Assembly (NCBI RefSeq): GCF_900112285.1
Contig: NZ_FOKZ01000002.1
Location: 124,001 to 188,000, forward strand
Reading direction: 5' to 3'
Length of the DNA: 64,000 nucleotides
Source: Polaromonas sp. OV174
GTDB lineage: Bacteria > Pseudomonadota > Gammaproteobacteria > Burkholderiales > Burkholderiaceae_C
The notes under the pieces are model-generated. The model had not been told where the DNA came from. It saw only the letters and a list, made by a program, of their open reading frames with translations, and searched no databases. Position 1 is the stretch's first letter. The number at the start of each line of letters is the position of its first letter. A program made the position numbers and the translations under genes. This document shows positions 7,700-15,462 of this stretch, in pieces.

Positions 7700-8425
7700 T
7701 TATTGGCGACTGTTCTCAACCGGATTAGCCGTCAGCCAATTCGCCGGATAAGCCCGCATGAACTCCTTGGCCTTCTCCGGGCGGGCGTTCAGCCAAGCGT
7801 CGTAAGCGCCCTCGTTCAGGATCGCCAGCATGCGTTTTTCGTTGCCGGGCTGCTGGTAGCGGCTCATCAGGGCGTGGCTGTTGGCATTCACCGTGAGCAG
7901 GGTGTAGCTGACGATGACCTCGCCGTCGGCCCCGGTCCAGCTTTCCCACAAGCCGGCCACGCCCAGGGGCACGCCGTCGACCCGGGCAATACGGGTGGGC
8001 ACGGCCTTGCGGCTGCGCCAGTCGTCTTCCATAAAGGCTTGCATGGGCACGATGCAGCGCTGGCCGGCCAGCCAGGCATCGCGGAAGTTGCTGGAGGTTG
8101 TCACGGTTTCCGAGCGGGCATTGACCAGCTTGGTCGAACGCAGCTTGGCGTCGGATACCGACTTGCACCAGCGCGGCACCAGGCCAAATTGCCCGGCCAC
8201 CAGCTCACGGGGTGGCAGCTCACGCGGGGGTTTGTCGGCGTCTGCGGCATCTGCGGGCTGTTCGGCCTGTTCGACCGCTTCGGTTTCCACGGCTTTGCCC
8301 GCGCGTATGAAAACGCCCGGCTGGCGCGGCCAGACGTCGCGCCCCACGGCTACGGCGGGGGCGGCCACACGGAAGGCATCGGTATAAAGCGTGGCGGTTT
8401 TAAGGCTCTCGTATTGGGTACTCAT
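7700..8425 (-). CDS. SRAP/DUF159 (YedK/HMCES-like) family protein with Ser at position 2
   Basis: SRAP proteins shield abasic sites in single-stranded DNA by crosslinking through Cys2. The 241-residue product has the family core: NARSETV (Asn of the active site), RCIVPMQAFMEDDW (Glu position) and NSHALMSRYQQPGNEKRMLAIL (His-containing block). The N-terminus reads MSTQYESL where the family normally begins MC, so the catalytic cysteine is replaced by serine. Codon 2 is AGT, one change from TGT. A Pro/Glu/Ala-rich insertion near residues 45-75 is also unusual. Three 3'-end remnants of this gene lie at 2371, 3326 and 4862. Activity is doubtful for crosslinking, but the frame is intact. Confidence 0.85.
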   Translation of the reverse strand: MSTQYESLKTATLYTDAFRVAAPAVAVGRDVWPRQPGVFIRAGKAVETEAVEQAEQPADAADADKPPRELPPRELVAGQFGLVPRWCKSVSDAKLRSTKLVNARSETVTTSSNFRDAWLAGQRCIVPMQAFMEDDWRSRKAVPTRIARVDGVPLGVAGLWESWTGADGEVIVSYTLLTVNANSHALMSRYQQPGNEKRMLAILNEGAYDAWLNARPEKAKEFMRAYPANWLTANPVENSRQ

Positions 8426-8476
8426 GCGGCGATGCTATCGCAGTGCCGCGTGAGCTGATCTTTTATCGGCGGTGCA

Positions 8477-9631
8477 TTAAGCGCCGGCGGCCTTGTTCGG
8501 GTTGATCAGGTACTTGGCGCCTGTCGTGCGCTGGCCGTAGGCGGCGATGGCTTCGGGCTGCAGGGCCTCGGCCAGCGAAACCTCCTGGGTGTAGTGGCTG
8601 GCAAAGGTGGTTTTCAGCTCCGCCGCCACGCGTTGCCGCATGGCCTGCGCGGCCTCTTCGCCGATGCGCTCGAGAAACAGAAACAACAGCCAGCCGCCCA
8701 TACCCCAGCTGAAGCCGAAGTTCCTGGCGAACTCGGTCGGGCCGGTGTCCAGGCCGCCGTAGATGTAGACCTGCTTGTGCGTGGTCGAGCCATAGCGGCT
8801 GTAGGCAGCGGTGGCGCTGCGGCTCAGCGCGGCCTCCATGCAAGTCAAGATTTGCCCGGCCAGCTTGCCGCCACCCGTGGCGTCAAAGGCGATGGTGGCG
8901 CCGGTTTGCGCCAGCGCCTCGGTCAGGTCTTGCATGAAGGTGGGGGTCGAGCTGTCGCAGACATGCTGGGCGCCCATGCTTTTGAGCAGCGCCGCCTGCG
9001 CGGGCTTGCGCACGATGTTCACCAGGCCTATGCCGTCTTTCAGGCAGAGTTTGTTGAGCATCTGGCCGAGATTGGACGCTGCCGCCGTGTGCACCAGCGC
9101 CTTGTGGCCTTCGCGCCGCATGGTTTCCACCATGCCCAGCGCGGTCAGCGGGTTAACGAAGCAGGATGCCCCCTCGGCCGGCGTCGTGCCTTCGGGCAAG
9201 ACCAGGCACTGCGCGGCCTTGACGCAGCGGTATTGCGAATACATGGCCCCGCCCAGCACGGCCACGGTTTTTCCCAGCAGCGCCTGCGCGGCGGCGGACG
9301 AGCCCGCGGCCACCACCACGCCGGCGCCTTCATTGCCCACGGGCATCGACTGGCCCAGCCGACCGGCCATGCTTGGCATGCGCCCCTCGGGAATGCCGGC
9401 GCTGACGACCGGGCTGGCCGGCGTGCCCGACACACTGAGCGTGGCCAGGTCGGCCGCGCCGAAGAGCAAGGCAAAGTCAGACGGGTTGATGGGCGTGGCT
9501 TCGATGCGGATCACCACTTCGTCGGGCGCCGGCGCCGGGGTTTCGACGCTGAGCAGAGAAATTTCAAGCTCGCCGCTGGCCTTGACCAGGGAGCGAAGTT
9601 GAAGGCCGGTGTGGCTTGGGGTGGTAGTCAT
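8477..9631 (-). CDS. MDR-superfamily zinc-binding dehydrogenase / quinone oxidoreductase-like protein
   Basis: The 384-residue product has an N-terminal GroES-like domain (VVIRIEATPINPSDFALLFG, GNEGAGVVVAAG) and a Rossmann NAD(P)-binding domain (HTAAASNLGQML, then IVRKPAQAALLKSMGA and FDATGGG). The catalytic-zinc GHE and structural-zinc four-cysteine motifs of true alcohol dehydrogenases are not seen, so it is closer to quinone or enoyl reductases. The substrate cannot be told. It is monocistronic on the minus strand. Confidence 0.85.
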   Translation of the reverse strand: MTTTPSHTGLQLRSLVKASGELEISLLSVETPAPAPDEVVIRIEATPINPSDFALLFGAADLATLSVSGTPASPVVSAGIPEGRMPSMAGRLGQSMPVGNEGAGVVVAAGSSAAAQALLGKTVAVLGGAMYSQYRCVKAAQCLVLPEGTTPAEGASCFVNPLTALGMVETMRREGHKALVHTAAASNLGQMLNKLCLKDGIGLVNIVRKPAQAALLKSMGAQHVCDSSTPTFMQDLTEALAQTGATIAFDATGGGKLAGQILTCMEAALSRSATAAYSRYGSTTHKQVYIYGGLDTGPTEFARNFGFSWGMGGWLLFLFLERIGEEAAQAMRQRVAAELKTTFASHYTQEVSLAEALQPEAIAAYGQRTTGAKYLINPNKAAGA

Positions 9632-9787
9632 GGTGGCATCCTGTAGTAGTGATTCATGCTGACGTGCGGCGACATGCCATCATAGGCAATGCGGTCGAGG
9701 GTGAAGCCAGCTCATCCGACATTGCGGGTGGCCGCAGCGTGTTGCGCCAGGGCGAGCGTACAGCAACGCAATCAAACCCAATCCGCT

Positions 9788-9832
9788 ACTATTTGTATAG
9801 CTGCTAGCGCTTACGCATCAAGCGCTACAGCC
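9788..9832. repeat. Dispersed intergenic repeat, copy 2; rest of 9632-10146 shows no gene
   Basis: TATAGCTGCTAGCGCTTACG followed by ATCAAGCGCTACAG forms a partial dyad around AGCGCT. It sits in a ~515-bp region without a convincing gene. The remainder should contain the promoter of the FUSC gene. Confidence 0.5.
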
Positions 9833-10146
9833 TCGTTCATCATAAATTTTCGCCTGGAACCGGTTAGCCTACGGCGCTTGGCCGCGATGGGCCGCCCGGC
9901 CAAGTGCCAACAGACAAACCCATGCTTAACCCCACACGGCACTACCCCATGCCCGCTCCCGACTTCAGCCCCGCCGCCGGCTTGAGATGAAGCGCCCATC
10001 CGTCACCGTGGCGGGCTAAGATGAACATTTCACAAAAGCCGTTCGTTTCAACGACGAAGCCTTGCGGCCAAGCCTGTCGGATGGCCTACCTGTGCCGAAA
10101 AATGGCAAAACCGTAACTAGCACCGTTCCTGAGCGGGCCAGAGAAC

Positions 10147-11250
10147 ATGACACCCATGACACCCACCAGCAGATGGGCTGAACTTAAAAGATTCGTGCTC
10201 GAAGAGTTGCGTCTTCTGATGACGATCAAACCCAGCGACCGGCTGTGGCAGATGCCCTTCGCCGCCGCGCTGGCGACGGGCCTGCCGCTGCTGGTCGGCG
10301 CGTATTTTGATCACATGAATTACGGACTGGTTTCGTCGCTAGGCGGGCTGGCGTTTTTATATCTGCCCACCACGCCCATGTCGCACCGCATGGTGACCCT
10401 GATGGCCTGTGCATTTGCCATGACCGCCTGCTACACGCTGGGGCTGATAAGCCACTTTTTCCCGCTGCTGATGATGCCGATGCTGGTCTTCATCGCCATA
10501 CTGACCACGATGGTCTGCCGGTTTTACGCCGTGGGGCCGCCGGGCAGCCTGTTCTTCATCATGGCAGCGGCGATCGGGGCGTATTCGCCGTTGGAGGTTT
10601 TGCAGGTGCCGCTCATGGTCGGACTGATCGCCATGGGAACCCTGCTGGCGTGCCTGATCGCGTTTTTCTACAGCATTTACACCCTGCGTTTTCGGGCGCC
10701 GCAGCCGGCCCTGCCCTTGCCGCCGGCCAGCTTTGATTTCGTGGTTTTCGACTCGGTCGTCATCGGTGTCTTCGTGGGCATCTCGCTGGCCCTGGCGCAG
10801 GCACTGCAATTGCAAAAAGCCTACTGGGTGCCGGTGAGTTGCCTGGCCGTCATTCAGGGCGTGTCGGTGCGCGCGGTATGGAGCAAGCAACTGCACCGTG
10901 TGGTCGGCACCGGCATCGGCCTGCTGGTGGCCTGGGCACTGTTGCTGCTGCCGCTGGACAAATGGACGATTTCGCTGATGCTCATGCTGCTGACGCTCGT
11001 GATCGAGACGGCGATAGTGCGGCACTACGCCTTTGCCGCCATCTTCATCACGCCCCTGACGATCCTGCTGGTCGAAGCCGCCACACTGGGGCAGGCAGCG
11101 CTGGGGCCGCTGATGCAGGCGAGATTTTTCGATACCGTGCTGGGCTGCCTGGTCGGACTGACCGGCGGCATCTGCCTGCATAGCGTGCGCTTTCGGGATG
11201 TGGTGGGCGGCCAGATGCGGCGCCTGATTCCCTCGCGCTTTGTGCGGTGA
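10147..11250 (+). CDS. FUSC-family integral membrane protein
   Basis: The 367-residue product has two hydrophobic blocks: about five transmembrane segments at residues 35-180, a loop, then about five at 195-345. This is the duplicated arrangement of FUSC/YccS-like proteins. Family features include the early FAAALATGLPLLVGAYF segment, GGLAFLYLP, and in the second block KAYWVPVSCLAVIQG followed by HRVVGTGIGLLVAWALL. FUSC members are aromatic-acid or fusaric-acid efflux components, but this lone, shorter form lacks the cytoplasmic domain and any adjacent membrane-fusion gene, so transport is unproven. Two in-frame ATGs (10147, 10156) compete, and neither has a clear ribosome-binding site. Confidence 0.8.
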   Translation: MTPMTPTSRWAELKRFVLEELRLLMTIKPSDRLWQMPFAAALATGLPLLVGAYFDHMNYGLVSSLGGLAFLYLPTTPMSHRMVTLMACAFAMTACYTLGLISHFFPLLMMPMLVFIAILTTMVCRFYAVGPPGSLFFIMAAAIGAYSPLEVLQVPLMVGLIAMGTLLACLIAFFYSIYTLRFRAPQPALPLPPASFDFVVFDSVVIGVFVGISLALAQALQLQKAYWVPVSCLAVIQGVSVRAVWSKQLHRVVGTGIGLLVAWALLLLPLDKWTISLMLMLLTLVIETAIVRHYAFAAIFITPLTILLVEAATLGQAALGPLMQARFFDTVLGCLVGLTGGICLHSVRFRDVVGGQMRRLIPSRFVR

Positions 11251-11258
11251 ATGAATTC

Positions 11259-11297
11259 GTTATTACTTGTCTAGCTGCCAACGCTTATGCAAAGCGG
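11259..11297. repeat. Dispersed intergenic repeat, copy 3
   Basis: TTATTACTTGTCTAGCTGCC followed by AACGCTTATGCAAAGCGG. A degraded member lying between the FUSC and M23 genes. Confidence 0.4.
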
Positions 11298-11339
11298 CGC
11301 ACGCATCGCACGTCGTCCTTCCTTTTTTCCTCAAACGCC

Positions 11340-12242
11340 ATGCCCACGCCCTGCCCCCCCATCGCTCACCCTGAACTTAATCGCCGCTCCGCCCTGCTGG
11401 GCGCCATGGGCCTGCTGGTGCTGCCCGCGTCACGCCTTGCCGCAGCCGCCACGCCACAGTCCGCTGCTGTCTGGCCAAACGCCTTGCAGGTTCCCGGCGG
11501 CATCGCCCGCTTGTCGCTTGGCCCGGCGGCAACGCGGCCGGTGGCGCATGTGCGGCAGGGTGATGCGGATGTGCCCCTGCTGGTGCTGGGCGATACGAGC
11601 GGATGGACAGTACTGCTCGGTATTGCGCTGGCCGCCGCGCCCGGCGAGGCCAGCATTGCGGTGCAGACCGAGGGCGGCGGCCAGCGCCAGCTTGCCTACA
11701 CGGTGGCGCCCAAGCGCTACAGCGAGCAGCGCCTGAAGGTGTCGCCCAAAACCGTGGACCTGTCGCCCGAAGACAACGCACGCTACGAACGCGAGCGCGA
11801 CCACCAGGCGACGGTGATGGCCACCTTCAGCGAACCTTTGCCACTGGCCTCGGCCTTGCGCATGCCCGTTCCGGTGCCGGGGCGGCGTTCCAGCTCGTTC
11901 GGGCTGCGGCGCGTGTTCAATGGGCAGGCGCGCAATCCGCACAGCGGGATGGACATTGCCGCCGCCACCGGCACGCCCATCACGGCACCACTGCCGGGTC
12001 GGGTGATAGACACCGGCGACTATTTTTTCAACGGCAACACGGTGTGGCTGGACCACGGCGGCGGGCTGCTCACCATGTACTGCCACCTGAGCGCGATAGC
12101 CGTGAAGCCTGGCGATAGGCTGAAAACCGGCGAGCGCCTGGGTGCCGTGGGCGCCACCGGGCGGGTGACCGGGCCTCACCTGCATTGGGGCGTGATGCTG
12201 AACCGCAGCATGGTGGACCCGGCGCTGTTTCTGGCCGTTTGA
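11340..12242 (+). CDS. M23-family (LytM) metallopeptidase, exported
   Basis: A 300-residue cell-wall hydrolase-like protein. After residue ~12 there is a twin-arginine type signal (NRRSALLGAMGLLVLPASRLAAA). A beta-rich N-terminal domain follows, then the LytM/lysostaphin zinc domain at residues ~185-300. Its zinc ligands are visible as HSGMD (H-x3-D) and GPHLHWG (H-x-H), with LTMYCHLS supplying the other catalytic histidine. Such enzymes cut peptide crosslinks of peptidoglycan in the periplasm. Complete ligands imply it is active, not an EnvC/NlpD-type activator. I chose the ATG at 11340 because it puts the RR motif near the N-terminus, whereas the longer reading starts inside a repeat. Confidence 0.88.
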   Translation: MPTPCPPIAHPELNRRSALLGAMGLLVLPASRLAAAATPQSAAVWPNALQVPGGIARLSLGPAATRPVAHVRQGDADVPLLVLGDTSGWTVLLGIALAAAPGEASIAVQTEGGGQRQLAYTVAPKRYSEQRLKVSPKTVDLSPEDNARYERERDHQATVMATFSEPLPLASALRMPVPVPGRRSSSFGLRRVFNGQARNPHSGMDIAAATGTPITAPLPGRVIDTGDYFFNGNTVWLDHGGGLLTMYCHLSAIAVKPGDRLKTGERLGAVGATGRVTGPHLHWGVMLNRSMVDPALFLAV

Positions 12243-12329
12243 GGCAGGCGCAAAAGCGGACAAAAAACGGGCGGGGATCGTCAAGCGTGGCCATGGTTTG
12301 CGGTCTGCCGCCGGGAAGTTACAAGCAAA

Positions 12330-12384
12330 AATGACATCCAGCCCAATGAATACGGGCGCAGGAAGCTACTAGAAACATAGCAAT
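12330..12384. repeat. Dispersed intergenic repeat, copy 4
   Basis: CAGCCCAATGAATACGGGCG, then AAGCTACTAGAAACATAGCAA. It lies in the 265-bp gap upstream of the phasin-like gene. Confidence 0.45.
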
Positions 12385-12507
12385 TTTTCCTACCCTGCCC
12401 GGCTGCGGCTTGTTTCTGGATAAGCCTCTCTAGCCCATTAGGTCGCGCTCACTAGGGAAAACCCTCAACATGGTGGGTCCTCTCCAGCTTCAACCCAAGG
12501 AAACCCC

Positions 12508-13035
12508 ATGAGCGCCAAAAACCTGTCCACCCTTGCCAGCGACCTGATCGCGTCTTATGGCAATACCGCCCAAAACGTGATTGATGCCTACCGCGCCGGC
12601 GGCGAGCGCGTGGTCAGCCTGCTGGAGCAGCGCTGGAACCGTGCGCTGCAGGAGTCGCGCACGCAGTTAACGGCCGAAACGGTCAAAAACGCTTCGGCGG
12701 CGCAGCTGGCCTTCAGCGCCTACTACGTCAAGGGTTTGAGCCTGAGCAGCGAAGGCGCGCAGCAAGTCGTCAAGCAGTTGCGCAAGGTGGCCGAGGCCGG
12801 CGTGGAGCGCGCCGCGGCCAACGCGGCCCTGTTTGAAGAAAAAACCGGCGTGACCGCCCTGCAGACGCTGGCCCAAGCCAGCGCGCCAGGCGCCTTGGCG
12901 CTGAGCAAGCTGGCCGCTCAGATCGAGCAAAAGAGCGCTGATCTGGCCAGCAAGATCGCCGGCGACGATGTGACAACGGTCAGGGCCAAACGCCCATCGG
13001 CTTTCAGCCAGCGCCGCGCCGCCAAGGCGGCTTGA
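12508..13035 (+). CDS. Phasin-like protein (polyhydroxyalkanoate granule-associated, putative)
   Basis: The 175-residue, almost entirely helical, Ala-rich protein has phasin-type amphipathic heptads (LSTLASDLIASYGNTAQNVI, KNASAAQLAFSAYYVKGLS, EKTGVTALQTLAQ). It ends in a basic tail (RAKRPSAFSQRRAAKAA) recalling PhaF/PhaP-type nucleoid-binding tails. Phasins coat polyhydroxybutyrate granules, a common carbon store in Comamonadaceae. No polymerase gene is nearby. AAGGAAACCCC precedes the ATG. A hairpin terminator follows. Confidence 0.7.
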   Translation: MSAKNLSTLASDLIASYGNTAQNVIDAYRAGGERVVSLLEQRWNRALQESRTQLTAETVKNASAAQLAFSAYYVKGLSLSSEGAQQVVKQLRKVAEAGVERAAANAALFEEKTGVTALQTLAQASAPGALALSKLAAQIEQKSADLASKIAGDDVTTVRAKRPSAFSQRRAAKAA

Positions 13036-13054
13036 ACCTTCTTCAAGAAAAAAG

Positions 13055-13108
13055 TGCTTGCAGCCCAGGTAGCACGGGCGCAAGCAGCTATCAAAGCAAT
13101 AGCGCTAT
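13055..13108. repeat. Dispersed intergenic repeat, copy 5
   Basis: GCTTGCAGCCCAGGTAGCACG, then GCAAGCAGCTATCAAAGCAAT. One of the better-preserved copies. It sits immediately after the phasin-like gene. Confidence 0.55.
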
Positions 13109-13116
13109 AAACCAGC

Positions 13117-13146
13117 AAGCCGGCACCCCGCCGGCTTTGCTCTTTC
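13117..13146 (+). terminator. Intrinsic terminator after the phasin-like gene
   Basis: AAGCCGGC pairs with GCCGGCTT (loop ACCCC) and is followed by a T-rich stretch. It lies between convergent phasin and arsR genes and may serve both. Confidence 0.6.
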
Positions 13147-13168
13147 TCCACGCGCCACGTCCGACTTC

Positions 13169-13522
13169 CTAGCCCTCCAGCGAAGCCTTCAAGCGGCCCA
13201 GTGCCGTCTCCCACTGCTGGCCAATCACTTCCAGCGACTTGCGGGCTTCTTCCATCTGCGCCGGGTCAAACTGCCAGAGCCGCTCGCGGCCCAGCTTCAG
13301 GTCTGTCACCAGGCCCGCATCGGCCAGCACCTGCAAATGCTTGGTCACGGCCTGGCGGGTGAGCTCGGTGTTGGCCGTCAGTTGCGCAATGGAAAACGCG
13401 CCGCCCGCGCACAGCACGGCGATCAGCTGCAGGCGCGTCTTGTCGCCCAGCGCGAAGAAGACCGACGCCAGGTCGGCCCGGGGCGCTCCGGCTTTATCAG
13501 CTCGTGGCTTGGTTGGTGACAT
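13169..13522 (-). CDS. ArsR-family transcriptional regulator
   Basis: The 117-residue winged-helix protein contains LASVFFALGDKTRLQLIAVL, AFSIAQLTANTELTRQAVT (recognition helix), KHLQVLADAGLV and LGRERLWQFDP (wing). No ArsR-type metal cysteines are present, so it is a non-metal member. The pairing with AHSA1/SRPBCC genes is typical of the group. The start at 13522 overlaps the upstream SRPBCC gene by 26 bp, which implies translational coupling as the last gene of a three-gene operon. It probably controls that operon through palindromes at 14516 and 14574. Confidence 0.88.
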   Translation of the reverse strand: MSPTKPRADKAGAPRADLASVFFALGDKTRLQLIAVLCAGGAFSIAQLTANTELTRQAVTKHLQVLADAGLVTDLKLGRERLWQFDPAQMEEARKSLEVIGQQWETALGRLKASLEG

Positions 13523-13973
13523 ATCGGGCGATGTTGTTGATCTGTTGCGTCCAGCCGCTGCTGTTGCCGCGGAAGGCCTCCATGCGGCGAGCTGGCGGCA
13601 CTTTGTCAAAGCCGGTTTCCACCACTGTCAGCAGCGTGCCGTCGGCGGCGTCCTTGAGGGTAAAGGTCACCAGGGTGCGCTCTTCTTGCGAATAGTCGAC
13701 GGCCGGGTCTATCGCATGCGGGTGCCAGCGGTAGCTCATCAAGGTCTCGGGCTCGACGCGTTCTATCACCACGTCAAACACCACATGTTCAAAGCCCTTG
13801 ATGGTGATGGGCCCCTGCACGCGCTGGCCGGGGACAAATGTCTTGCCGGTGAGATTGGCGCCAAACCATTTGCCGTAGGCCTCGGCGTTGGAGAGCGCGC
13901 CCCACACCTTGGTGCGCGGGGCCAAGATGTGGATGCTGCTTTCGATGCGATCGGTGCTGCTTGTGGTGCTCAT
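13497..13973 (-). CDS. SRPBCC (AHSA1/START-like) family protein, second in operon
   Basis: The 158-residue ligand-binding fold begins SSIHILAPRTKVWGALSNAEAYGKWFG, the canonical AHSA1 strand/helix start, and ends in the long C-terminal helix (GWTQQINNIARYV). These proteins bind hydrophobic ligands, but none is known here. It lies 57 bp downstream of another SRPBCC gene and overlaps the ArsR regulator gene, an arrangement repeated across many bacteria. Confidence 0.85.
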   Translation of the reverse strand: MSTTSSTDRIESSIHILAPRTKVWGALSNAEAYGKWFGANLTGKTFVPGQRVQGPITIKGFEHVVFDVVIERVEPETLMSYRWHPHAIDPAVDYSQEERTLVTFTLKDAADGTLLTVVETGFDKVPPARRMEAFRGNSSGWTQQINNIARYVTNQATS

Positions 13974-14030
13974 GAGGGGTCTCCTGGGGGTGAATGTTAG
14001 CGGTGTGCGTGCGGCATGTCGCGGCTGTGC

Positions 14031-14501
14031 TCAGGCAGAGCAGCAGCTCGCTGCTGCGGGGAGATGCGGCCTGCCCTGCCCGGTTTCGACCAGGCTTTGC
14101 AGGCTGCCGAGATAAAGATTCCAGCCGCGCTCGCAGACCGCAAAGCATTCAAGCGCCGGTGTGAGGCCGGCATGTTCGAAGTCCAGCCGGGTTTTGCCGC
14201 CGGGCTGCGGCGTGAGCTTGAAAACGATGTCGGTACCTACCCATTCGTCCTTGCGGGTGAAGGCGTCGACATTGATCAGGGCCCGCACGCAATGCCAGCG
14301 CACTTCATGCCCGGGCAGCAGGCTTTTAATCTGCATGACCTTGTAGTGCTCGCCAAAGCGGAAGGTGGACTGTCCGCCCACGGCAGCGGCAATGTCGCAG
14401 GTCTGCGTCCACCAGTTGCGCAGGCCTTCGGGTGTGCTCAGGGCCTGGTAGACGACGGCGGGCGGGGCAGACAGCAGGATTTGGCGTTGGTAGTGCTTCA
14501 T
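14031..14501 (-). CDS. SRPBCC family protein, first in operon
   Basis: The 156-residue protein shows the SRPBCC start (KHYQRQILLSAPPAVVYQALSTPEGLRNWW) and a C-terminal helix (CFAVCERGWNLYLGSLQSLV). It is only distantly similar to the next gene. AAGGAG lies 8 nt before the ATG. It is the first gene of the SRPBCC-SRPBCC-ArsR operon. Its upstream region carries two GCAAC-N6-GTTGC palindromes that are probable regulator sites. Confidence 0.85.
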   Translation of the reverse strand: MKHYQRQILLSAPPAVVYQALSTPEGLRNWWTQTCDIAAAVGGQSTFRFGEHYKVMQIKSLLPGHEVRWHCVRALINVDAFTRKDEWVGTDIVFKLTPQPGGKTRLDFEHAGLTPALECFAVCERGWNLYLGSLQSLVETGQGRPHLPAAASCCSA

Positions 14502-14515
14502 GAAAATCTCCTTGA

Positions 14516-14553
14516 AGAATAAACAAGCAACCAATTTGTTGCGTGTTTATTCT
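14516..14553. promoter_or_regulatory. Putative ArsR operator O2: 38-bp palindrome
   Basis: AGAATAAAC-AA-GCAAC-N6-GTTGC-GT-GTTTATTCT is a nearly perfect 38-bp dyad 15 bp upstream of the first SRPBCC start codon. Its core GCAAC-N6-GTTGC recurs at 14574. Binding here would block initiation or elongation of the operon. Confidence 0.6.
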
Positions 14554-14573
14554 GCGCCGGAAAAACCCAATGA

Positions 14574-14589
14574 GCAACTATTTTGTTGC
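14574..14589. promoter_or_regulatory. Putative ArsR operator O1
   Basis: GCAACTATTTTGTTGC is a second copy of the GCAAC-N6-GTTGC dyad, 47 bp from the first. On the minus strand it overlaps a weak -35 candidate (TTGCTC, then 17 bp, then CAGAAT). The two-site arrangement fits autoregulation. Confidence 0.5.
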
Positions 14590-14739
14590 GCTTGAATAAT
14601 GCCCATCAGCACTCGGTTATGGTGGGGCCAGTGCACACAGCAAAACGCGTGACGGCAACAATGGCCCTCACACTAGAATCTGCGGCCCGACGCCCCCCTC
14701 CCACCTCACGCTTTCCAGCCCCCAACAGACCATACCCAC

Positions 14740-15360
14740 ATGCGCCGCTCCCTCATCACTTACCTGCCCGAATGGACTCGCGACTGGCTTGAAATCATTG
14801 TTCCTGGCGTGCAAATCCTGCTAATCCTGTTGGCCGCCTGGATTCTGCAATACCTGCTGCGTCGCCTGGTGAACCGCGTCGGGCGGCATTACCAGCTGCC
14901 GCTGGAGCTCACCATGCCGCTCAGGGGCATGCTGCGCTGGACCATCATGACCGCGGCGCTGATGCTGGTGCTGGAGCGCGTGGGCGTGTCGGCCACCGTG
15001 TTGTGGACCGCTTTCACCGGCTTTGCCACTGTCGGTGCGGTGGCCTTTTTTGCCGCCTGGAGCGTGCTGTCCAATCTGTTTTGCGCCTTTCTGATCTTCT
15101 CCGTGCGGCCGTTTCGCATAGGCGACACCATAGAAGTGCTGGACACCGCCGAAAAGCCCGGCGCCCGGGGCCGCGTGGTGGACATCAACCTGCTCTACAC
15201 CTCGCTTGAAGACAGCGACAGCGCCAACGCGGGCACGCTGCTGCAGATTCCCAATGCGCTGATCTTTCAGCGCGTGGTGCGGCGCTGGAAAGGCGGGCAG
15301 CCGCTGCCCCTGCCGGCCGAGCCGCAGACACCCGCCGCCAACGACAGCCAGGCGCCCTGA
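14740..15360 (+). CDS. Mechanosensitive ion channel (MscS-type), short form
   Basis: The 206-residue product has three hydrophobic segments. The third is the pore-lining helix, recognisable by GFATVGAVAFFAAWSVLSN. Next comes the beta-domain start (FLIFSVRPFRIGDTIEVLD, GRVVDINLLYTSLED, IPNALIFQRVVRRW). Length is below that of E. coli MscS (286 residues), because the C-terminal alpha/beta domain is missing and is replaced by a Pro/Ala tail. It acts in the inner membrane, and MscS channels release solutes on osmotic downshock. Confidence 0.87.
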   Translation: MRRSLITYLPEWTRDWLEIIVPGVQILLILLAAWILQYLLRRLVNRVGRHYQLPLELTMPLRGMLRWTIMTAALMLVLERVGVSATVLWTAFTGFATVGAVAFFAAWSVLSNLFCAFLIFSVRPFRIGDTIEVLDTAEKPGARGRVVDINLLYTSLEDSDSANAGTLLQIPNALIFQRVVRRWKGGQPLPLPAEPQTPAANDSQAP

Positions 15361-15370
15361 GCGAGCGCGT

Positions 15371-15431
15371 AAACACTATCAAAACAATAGCTTCTTGCGC
15401 ATATTTCACGCGGGCTAGAAGCCTATTTGGC
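15371..15431. repeat. Dispersed intergenic repeat, copy 6
   Basis: CTATCAAAACAATAGCTTCTT, then GGGCTAGAAGCCTATTTGGC. It lies between the MscS and DUF938 genes and is close to the family consensus. Confidence 0.55.
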
Positions 15432-15462
15432 TCATGAAATCTCGTCGCCTTAAACTTGCCGC

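Noticed and set aside
8594..9646. A 350-codon + strand frame opposite the MDR dehydrogenase
   Set aside because: Shadow of a clear Rossmann-fold enzyme. Rich in Arg/Gly/His, with no recognisable domain.
9689..9985. Possible 98-codon + strand gene in the gap before the FUSC gene
   Set aside because: It overlaps a dispersed repeat, has no ribosome-binding site and its product is low-complexity.
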